From: Nitrospirota bacterium
GTDB taxonomy: Bacteria > Nitrospinota > Nitrospinia > Nitrospinales > Nitrospinaceae
Reading direction: 5' to 3'
Assembly (NCBI GenBank): GCA_003229345.1
Contig: QIDN01000161.1
Coordinates: forward strand, 1 to 11,362
Length of the DNA stretch: 11,362 nucleotides
Position numbers and translations under genes: made by a program. This document shows, piece by piece, positions 6,452 through 11,362 of this stretch (within the stretch, counting starts at the first letter, position 1; every line of letters begins with the position of its first letter). The notes beneath the pieces are model-generated. The model saw only the letters and a list, made by a program, of their open reading frames with translations, was not told the DNA's origin and made no database searches.

Positions 6452-7335
6452 CTCACCTCAAAAACGTTTTTCCAGTAAAAAGGGCGATCCCCTTCATCAG
6501 GAATCCGGCTACGGGTTTCAATCACCTTTTCACTCAAACGAAGGATGCACTGGCTCACTGGAGAATGTGGATACAATTCCACCACCGGTTTCTGTTGGCG
6601 AACTGAACGGGTGACATTCTCATCGTAGAGAATATATCCGAAGTACTCGAGCGAAACATGAGATAGAAAACGGTCCACCACATCGGTCAACCGCCGGTAA
6701 ATTTCAAGCGCTTCTCTTTCCGATTTCACGGAATTGATAATGAGCTGAAACTTTTTTTGATTATGTTTCTGGTATAAAACTTTCATTAAAGCATAAACAT
6801 CCGTATGTGATGTCGGCTCTGGCGTCGCCACCAACAGGATTTCATGCGCCGCACTGCAAAAATAGGTGACATTGGATGATATGCCTGCCCCGGTATCGAA
6901 GATAAGGTAATCGTAATCACCCATCAAGCGCTCCAGCTCTTCCAGCAGGATCATCTTTTTTTCGTTATCAAGGGTGGTCAATTCCTGCCAGCCATTGCTG
7001 GCGGGCAGCACCTTGAGTCCCCGGGGCCCCTCGACCAGAATTTCTTCCAGAGTTTTCTCACCGTTAAACACATGACCGATGTGATAGCGGGGAGCCAGGC
7101 CCAAAAGAATATCGATATTGTTCAACCCGATATCCGCATCGAAAATGAGCACCCGGTTACCTTTCCGGGTCAACGCCACTGCAAGATTGGCCACGACGTT
7201 GGTTTTGCCCACACCTCCCTTGCCGCTACTGACGGCCAGAACTTTCGACGGCATATTATTGTGCCTCTTTCCCATCACTCTCCTCAAGGTGTCGGCCTGC
7301 CGGCCTGCTTTCCCGATTACTCCTGTAAAAACCAT
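6448..7335 (-). CDS. flhG: flagellar number regulator FlhG (FleN/YlxH, MinD-like ATPase)
   Basis: FlhG is a MinD/ParA-type ATPase that limits flagellar number and stimulates the FlhF GTPase. The 295-residue protein has the deviant Walker A S-G-K-G-G-V-G-K-T-N (37-46), a Walker A' -like D-A-D-I-G-L-N-N-I-D (66-75), and FDTGAGIS (146-153). The N-terminal activating helix, usually DQAxxLR, appears as R-Q-A-D-T-L-R (12-18), with R in place of the first D; this motif separates FlhG from cell-division MinD. MinD-type proteins bind the membrane by a C-terminal amphipathic helix; here the candidate is only about residues 262-276. The ATG at 7335 has GGGAAGG about 7 nt upstream and keeps the activating helix; a start at the internal ATG of residue 21 or 28 would lose it. 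It lies 28 nt after flhF and overlaps the next gene by 4 nt. Confidence 0.94.
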   Translation of the reverse strand: MVFTGVIGKAGRQADTLRRVMGKRHNNMPSKVLAVSSGKGGVGKTNVVANLAVALTRKGNRVLIFDADIGLNNIDILLGLAPRYHIGHVFNGEKTLEEILVEGPRGLKVLPASNGWQELTTLDNEKKMILLEELERLMGDYDYLIFDTGAGISSNVTYFCSAAHEILLVATPEPTSHTDVYALMKVLYQKHNQKKFQLIINSVKSEREALEIYRRLTDVVDRFLSHVSLEYFGYILYDENVTRSVRQQKPVVELYPHSPVSQCILRLSEKVIETRSRIPDEGDRPFYWKNVFEVR

Positions 7336-7363
7336 AACTTAGCCTTCCCACTTTAATCCCAAA

Positions 7364-8461
7364 TCAGTTAAAAATCAAACGAATAACCTTATCCTGCGCC
7401 GCCACTTCAATGTCTTCGGGCACGCTCTGTCCGGTCGTAAAATACGAAAACGGAATCCGATAGCGAACCGAACAGTTGAACAACAAACCGAAGTGCACCG
7501 CTTCATCCAGTTTGGTGAACAACACCCGGTCGATCCCCAAGGGTGCAAACTGCTTGAAGCATTCGGTGACCACCGACTCCTGCGCCGTGGCGCTTTGCAC
7601 CAGATGGACTTCGACCTGAGGCGCAGCTTCCAACACCTGCTTCAATCGTTTGCAGTAATCCAAGTCGCGATGCGACTTGCCCATGGTATCGACCAAAACC
7701 ACATCCTTATCCTGGTGCTCCTGCATGATCCGTGCAAACTCATTGCGGTCGGCCGCCAGAGATACCGGAACCTGCATCAGTTCACCGTAAGACTCCAACT
7801 GCTCCCAGGCTCCCATGCGATAGGTGTCCAGCGAAACCAGAGCCACCTTTTTTTTCTGTTGAAGCGCGAACCGGGCCGCCAGCTTGGCGATGGTCGTGGT
7901 CTTGCCGGCCCCGGTGGGGCCTACCAGCACCACCACCTTGGGCCCAGCCGATTCCAGCCGGATGGGCCCCTCGCACTTCACCGCCCCTTTCATGATTGCG
8001 GCAAGATCGCTCTCACCCATGAAAGAGTCCCCCTCCTCCCTTTGTTCCCGCAAATGGATTGCCTCAAACATCCGGGTGGCCACCCGGTCATCCACCCCGT
8101 GGCTGATCAACTTTTCGTAGACCGGCAACAGAGCTTCATTCAAACCCAGGGATTTAGCTTTATCCGTCTGAGTCAGCAAAGATGCAATCATGGTGCGGAG
8201 TTCGCGGATCTCCCCACCGTTACCAACAGACATCCATTCTCTTTCACTCGAAATCTTTTCAGCAACGGCAACAGTTTCCCTATGGAAATCGTTATCCACT
8301 GCGGCGGTAATCTCCACCAGAGAAGAACACTGGCCGCCATCCTGATCCTTGTTGAACTTGATGGAACGAGTCGAAAGCACCATGGCGTTCTCTCCCAATT
8401 CACTCTTCACCCGACCCAGAGCTTCACCATAGCTGTTGGCAATCACTTTTTTAATTCGCAT
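7364..8461 (-). CDS. flhF: flagellar biosynthesis GTPase FlhF (SRP-type)
   Basis: FlhF is an SRP-family GTPase, related to Ffh and FtsY, that marks the site of flagellar assembly, usually at the pole. The 365-residue protein has a basic N-terminal domain (about 1-75), a helical N domain (about 80-160) and a G domain. Motifs seen are the P-loop GPTGAGKTTT (181-190), D-T-Y-R-M-G-A-W-E-Q-L (212-222), the G3 segment D-T-M-G-K (258-262), T-K-L-D-E-A (316-321) and a C-terminal TTGQSVPEDIEVA (342-354). The usual G3 motif is DTAGR, so D-T-M-G-K is a departure, and S-A-T-A-Q (290-294) replaces the more common S-A-T-T-K. The ATG at 8461 lies within the last codons of flhA (11-nt overlap), implying coupled translation. 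The adjacent flhG encodes its regulator. Confidence 0.95.
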   Translation of the reverse strand: MRIKKVIANSYGEALGRVKSELGENAMVLSTRSIKFNKDQDGGQCSSLVEITAAVDNDFHRETVAVAEKISSEREWMSVGNGGEIRELRTMIASLLTQTDKAKSLGLNEALLPVYEKLISHGVDDRVATRMFEAIHLREQREEGDSFMGESDLAAIMKGAVKCEGPIRLESAGPKVVVLVGPTGAGKTTTIAKLAARFALQQKKKVALVSLDTYRMGAWEQLESYGELMQVPVSLAADRNEFARIMQEHQDKDVVLVDTMGKSHRDLDYCKRLKQVLEAAPQVEVHLVQSATAQESVVTECFKQFAPLGIDRVLFTKLDEAVHFGLLFNCSVRYRIPFSYFTTGQSVPEDIEVAAQDKVIRLIFN

Positions 8462-10535
8462 TCAACGTCACCACACGTAAAGTCCGAATCTGAACGGTCG
8501 GAACAATTTCACTATGAGAAAGCACTACCAAGTCCGGTAAAAATCGTTCGGTGAGCTTCCGCAAATACATCCGGACCAAGGGCGACGCCAGTAGAACCGG
8601 TGCCGTTTCCAACATCGGGGTGATGGCTTCCACTCCTTCCCTGATTTTGGAAAGTATTTTTTCTGCGACCGTCGGCTCCAGCGCCAGGTAGGAACTCAGT
8701 TCCGTTTTCTGGATCGCTTGCTGGATCAGTGTTTCTACTTTCTGGTCCAGCGTCATCACCGAAAGCGACCCATCCTTCGCCAAATATTTTTTGGTAATCG
8801 GCCGCGACAGCGCCTGCCGAACGTATTCCGTCAACACATCCGTATCTTCCACCTTGGCCGCAAAATCCGCCAGGCTTTCCAGGATGGTCCTCAAATCCCG
8901 GATGGAAATTTGTTCCCGTAAGAGGTTCTGAAGCACCTTCTGGACTTTGCCGAGTGTCATCAAATTGGGCACCAGCTCTTCCACCACCTTCGGATTGGTT
9001 TCCTTGAATTTATCGAGCAGGGTCTGCACTTCCTGACGACCCAGTAATTCATGTGCGTTCCGTTTGATGGTTTCCTTGATATGAGTGGTAATGACCGTTG
9101 CCGGATCGACCACGGTATACCCTGCCATTTGCGCTTCCTGTTTGGCCGAAGTGTTGATCCAGATTGAAGGCAAACCGAACGTCGGCTCCTGCGTCTTGAC
9201 GCCGGAAATCTCCTTTTCGGTTTTACCAGGACTCATCGCCAATAACCGGCCTGTCATAACGGACCCACGGGCCACTTCCACGCCCTTGATCAGAATCGCG
9301 TAGTCACTGGCCTTGAGTTGCAGGTTATCCCTGATATGCAGGGGCGGCACGATGAAACCCAACTCCAATGCGAACTGTCTACGCACAGACTTGATACGCT
9401 CCAGCAGTTCCCCGTTGCGGTCGGCATCGACTAGAGGAATCAATTCGTACCCCACTTCCAGTTCCATGACGTCCAGTGGCAAAATAGATTCCACCTTCTC
9501 GGGAATAGGGGTTTTCTTTTTTTCATCAATTTTTTTCTGCTGAATACGTTCCTTTTGCTGCCGGCCCTGATACAACCGGTAACTGATCCATCCCGTCAAA
9601 GCAGACAACACAAAAAACGGAATGTGCGGCAGACCGGGAATGATGCCGAAAAAGAACAACGCCGCGGCGGCAATAGAAAACGCCGCTGGATTATTGGACA
9701 TCTGCGAAATGAGTTCGTTGGGGAGGTTTTTGTCCGTAGTGGCACGGGTCACGATAATGCCGGCGGCAGTGGAAACCACCAGCGCCGGGAGTTGAGTGAC
9801 CAGGCCATCACCAATGGTCAACAGGGTGTACACCTTGGCGGCTTCGGCCACCGCCATGTCCTGCTGAAACACACCGATGGTGAATCCTCCGATCACATTA
9901 ATCAGCGCAATCAAAATTCCGGCAATGGCATCACCCCGGACAAATCGGATAGAACCGTCCATGGCCCCGTAAAAATCCGCTTCCTGTTCCAGCTTACGCC
10001 GCCTGGCCCGCGCTTCTTCTTCGTTGATGATTCCCGCGTTGAGATCGGCGTCGATACTCATCTGCTTGCCGGGGATGGCGTCTAACGTAAACCGCGCGGC
10101 AACTTCGGACGTGCGGACCGAACCTTTAGTGATAACGATGAAGTTGATCAGCACCAGGATAATGAAAATCACCGCACCAACGACATAATTGCCGCCGACC
10201 ACAAACGATCCGAAGGATTGGATCACTTGTCCCGCCGCGGCGGGCCCCTCATTGCCATGCAAAAGAATGATGCGCGTGGACGCAACATTCAGTGACAGGC
10301 GAATCAGCGTCACCACCAGAAGCATCGACGGAAATACCGAAAACTCCAAGGGCGTGAGCATAAATATTGACACCATTAGGATGATCAGCGAAAAAGTGAT
10401 GCTGAAGGACAACAGCAGGTCCAGCATGAAGGTCGGAATCGGGATCACCATCACCACCAGAATGGCGATGATGCCCACGGCGACTGCCAGCTCTTGCGGC
10501 TTGGCGGACATGTAATTTTCAATACGACTGGCCAT
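8451..10535 (-). CDS. flhA: flagellar type III export gate protein FlhA
   Basis: FlhA forms the nonameric ring of the flagellar export gate in the inner membrane and docks substrate-chaperone complexes. From the ATG at 10535 the protein is 694 residues, the usual length. About eight membrane helices lie in residues 16-320, with the conserved FHIPEP cytoplasmic loop (R-F-T-L-D-A-I-P-G-K-Q-M-S-I-D-A-D-L-N-A, about 148-167). A charged linker rich in Q, K and E (about 325-350) leads to the C-terminal cytoplasmic domain, where I-S-I-R-D-L-R-T-I-L-E is a clear family mark. A GTG at 10571 would add 12 residues but has no visible ribosome site, and those residues are not family-like; I prefer ATG 10535, though its AGGT site is also modest. 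The gene overlaps flhF by 11 nt. Confidence 0.95.
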   Translation of the reverse strand: MASRIENYMSAKPQELAVAVGIIAILVVMVIPIPTFMLDLLLSFSITFSLIILMVSIFMLTPLEFSVFPSMLLVVTLIRLSLNVASTRIILLHGNEGPAAAGQVIQSFGSFVVGGNYVVGAVIFIILVLINFIVITKGSVRTSEVAARFTLDAIPGKQMSIDADLNAGIINEEEARARRRKLEQEADFYGAMDGSIRFVRGDAIAGILIALINVIGGFTIGVFQQDMAVAEAAKVYTLLTIGDGLVTQLPALVVSTAAGIIVTRATTDKNLPNELISQMSNNPAAFSIAAAALFFFGIIPGLPHIPFFVLSALTGWISYRLYQGRQQKERIQQKKIDEKKKTPIPEKVESILPLDVMELEVGYELIPLVDADRNGELLERIKSVRRQFALELGFIVPPLHIRDNLQLKASDYAILIKGVEVARGSVMTGRLLAMSPGKTEKEISGVKTQEPTFGLPSIWINTSAKQEAQMAGYTVVDPATVITTHIKETIKRNAHELLGRQEVQTLLDKFKETNPKVVEELVPNLMTLGKVQKVLQNLLREQISIRDLRTILESLADFAAKVEDTDVLTEYVRQALSRPITKKYLAKDGSLSVMTLDQKVETLIQQAIQKTELSSYLALEPTVAEKILSKIREGVEAITPMLETAPVLLASPLVRMYLRKLTERFLPDLVVLSHSEIVPTVQIRTLRVVTLNAN

Positions 10536-10596
10536 GCTACCTATTTTCCACCCAAAAAATTGACGCACCACGGATGCGGGCGCACATTACCAAGTT

Positions 10597-10602
10597 ATTA
10601 TA
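10597..10602 (-). promoter_or_regulatory. isolated -10-like box upstream of flhA
   Basis: On the minus strand a perfect TATAAT lies in an AT-rich patch about 60 nt before the flhA ATG. I find no convincing -35 element at 16-18 bp, nor a sigma-54 GG-N10-GC or sigma-28 pattern. It is only a candidate for an internal operon promoter. Confidence 0.25.
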
Positions 10603-10647
10603 TTTAAACGAGTTCAGCAAATACCAGATGTCCCCAAAGGGTTGCAA

Positions 10648-10673
10648 GCGCCAATATTTCAAGCAAATGGCGC
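10648..10673 (-). repeat. inverted repeat between flhB and flhA
   Basis: The arms GCGCCA (10648-10653) and TGGCGC (10668-10673) are exact reverse complements with a 14-nt AT-rich loop that has further partial TTT/AAA pairing. The dyad begins 24 nt downstream of the flhB stop. No U-run follows, so it is not a standard intrinsic terminator. It could be an RNA-processing or stability hairpin, or an operator. Confidence 0.4.
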
Positions 10674-10696
10674 CGTGACTAGTATAAGTGCAATCT

Positions 10697-11362
10697 TTAT
10701 ACCAAGGACTTCCCTTTCAACCGATAAACGTACGCCAGGATTTCCGCCACCGCTTTATAGAGGTTGGCCGGGATTATCTGCCCGATATCCACCATTTTGA
10801 ACAGCAGACGGGCCAGCGGTTTGTCCTCCACTATGGGAATGTCGTGCTCCTTGGCGAGCTCGCGTATTTTTTCAGCGATGACGCCCTTCCCTTTGGCCAC
10901 CACCATGGGTGCATCTGAATTCTCCTGATCGTATTGGATGGCCACCGAAATATGCGTCGGGTTGGTGATCACCACATCCGCTTCAGGCACGGCAGACATC
11001 ATACGGCGTTTCATCATTTCCAATTGAGCGGTGCGCACCCGTTGTTTGATTTGCGGGTTGCCCTCCGTATCCTTCCGCTCGTCCTTGACTTCCTGCTTGG
11101 TCATGCGCAGGTTTTTGAGGTAGGTGAACCGTTGGAATATGTAATCGAGGAACGCCAGAAAAATCATTGCCACCAGCACATTGATCATGATTTCGAGCGC
11201 GATTTCCCCCATGATAATCAAAATCTGACCGACGCTCTTTCCCATCATGGGAGGAATTTCATCGAAGCGTCCTTTGATGGTGAAGTAGGCGATCAACGAA
11301 ATGAGAGTCACTTTGAAAACGGACTTGAACAATTCCATCAACGCGGTTCGGCTGAACAGGCG
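10697..11362 (-). CDS. flhB: flagellar type III export switch protein FlhB, 5' end cut by window edge
   Basis: FlhB sits with FlhA in the flagellar export gate and switches export from rod/hook to filament proteins after self-cleavage. The frame is open to the right edge. The visible 221 residues are the C-terminal part of a protein usually about 350-380 long; the first residues (R-L-F-S-R-T-A-L-M-E-L-F-K) match the middle of FlhB. Two membrane segments (about 16-30 and 45-75 of the visible part) precede the cytoplasmic domain. The autocleavage motif N-P-T-H is intact (10952-10963). A basic linker (about 85-125) precedes it, and I-P-I-V-E-D-K-P-L-A-R-L-L follows, as in active FlhB. Any ATG or TTG start near 11341 would be internal. 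A 161-nt gap to the flhA ATG follows, longer than the other gaps in this operon. Confidence 0.95.
   Translation of the reverse strand, partial: RLFSRTALMELFKSVFKVTLISLIAYFTIKGRFDEIPPMMGKSVGQILIIMGEIALEIMINVLVAMIFLAFLDYIFQRFTYLKNLRMTKQEVKDERKDTEGNPQIKQRVRTAQLEMMKRRMMSAVPEADVVITNPTHISVAIQYDQENSDAPMVVAKGKGVIAEKIRELAKEHDIPIVEDKPLARLLFKMVDIGQIIPANLYKAVAEILAYVYRLKGKSLV

Noticed and set aside
7493..8554. Long plus-strand open frame (353 codons) antisense to flhF
   Set aside because: It lies opposite a confident, motif-bearing flhF, is rich in H, Q, R and P as expected from a complementary frame, and shows no recognisable domain.
9555..10085. 176-codon plus-strand frame antisense to flhA
   Set aside because: It is a shadow of the conserved FlhA membrane and FHIPEP region with no motif of its own.
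10572..10696. Sigma-54 or sigma-28 promoter upstream of flhA
   Set aside because: No GG-N10-GC pair and no TAAA-N15-GCCGATAA-like pattern could be placed by eye in this gap.

Overview
The window (about 52-55% GC by eye) reads as core chromosome of a motile, Gram-negative bacterium. An LpxL/HtrB-type acyltransferase points to an outer membrane with lipid A. A flhB-flhA-flhF-flhG-fliA order points to polar or few flagella under a sigma-28 factor. The style fits a Nitrospinota- or Desulfobacterota-like lineage, but that is inference; no rRNA or other taxonomic marker is present. I see no tRNA, rRNA, insertion sequence, CRISPR array or prophage gene, and no gene-free gap longer than about 190 bases.

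Left part (1-5398). A nearly complete cinA lies on the minus strand and runs off the left edge. It is preceded by a possible 17-codon leader ORF whose stop overlaps the cinA start. Divergent from it, on the plus strand, are an MFS transporter of unknown substrate (1400-2638), purE (TTG start) overlapping tsaC by 8 nt, acpS, and an LpxL/HtrB-family acyltransferase (TTG start). These are housekeeping genes for purine synthesis, tRNA t6A modification, acyl-carrier-protein activation and lipid A acylation. AcpS and the acyltransferase are linked in function: AcpS makes the holo-ACP that carries the acyl donors used by LpxL-type enzymes.

Right part (5433-11362). All genes are on the minus strand, so transcription runs right to left: flhB (5' end off the right edge), flhA, flhF, flhG, an unrecognised 80-residue membrane protein, and fliA. 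From flhA onward the genes are packed tightly (11-nt overlap, 28-nt gap, 4-nt ATGA overlap, 14-nt gap), which suggests one translationally coupled operon. FlhA and FlhB form the cytoplasmic export gate of the flagellar type III system, FlhF and FlhG set flagellar position and number, and FliA directs late flagellar transcription. The two halves converge at about 5399-5432.

Most of the window is ordinary and well conserved. The points most worth a second look are the small two-helix membrane protein between flhG and fliA, the short leader ORF coupled to cinA, the structured flhB-flhA gap, and substitutions in otherwise conserved motifs of FlhF, FlhG and PurE. I found no convincing sign of a new defence, mobile or RNA-based system.
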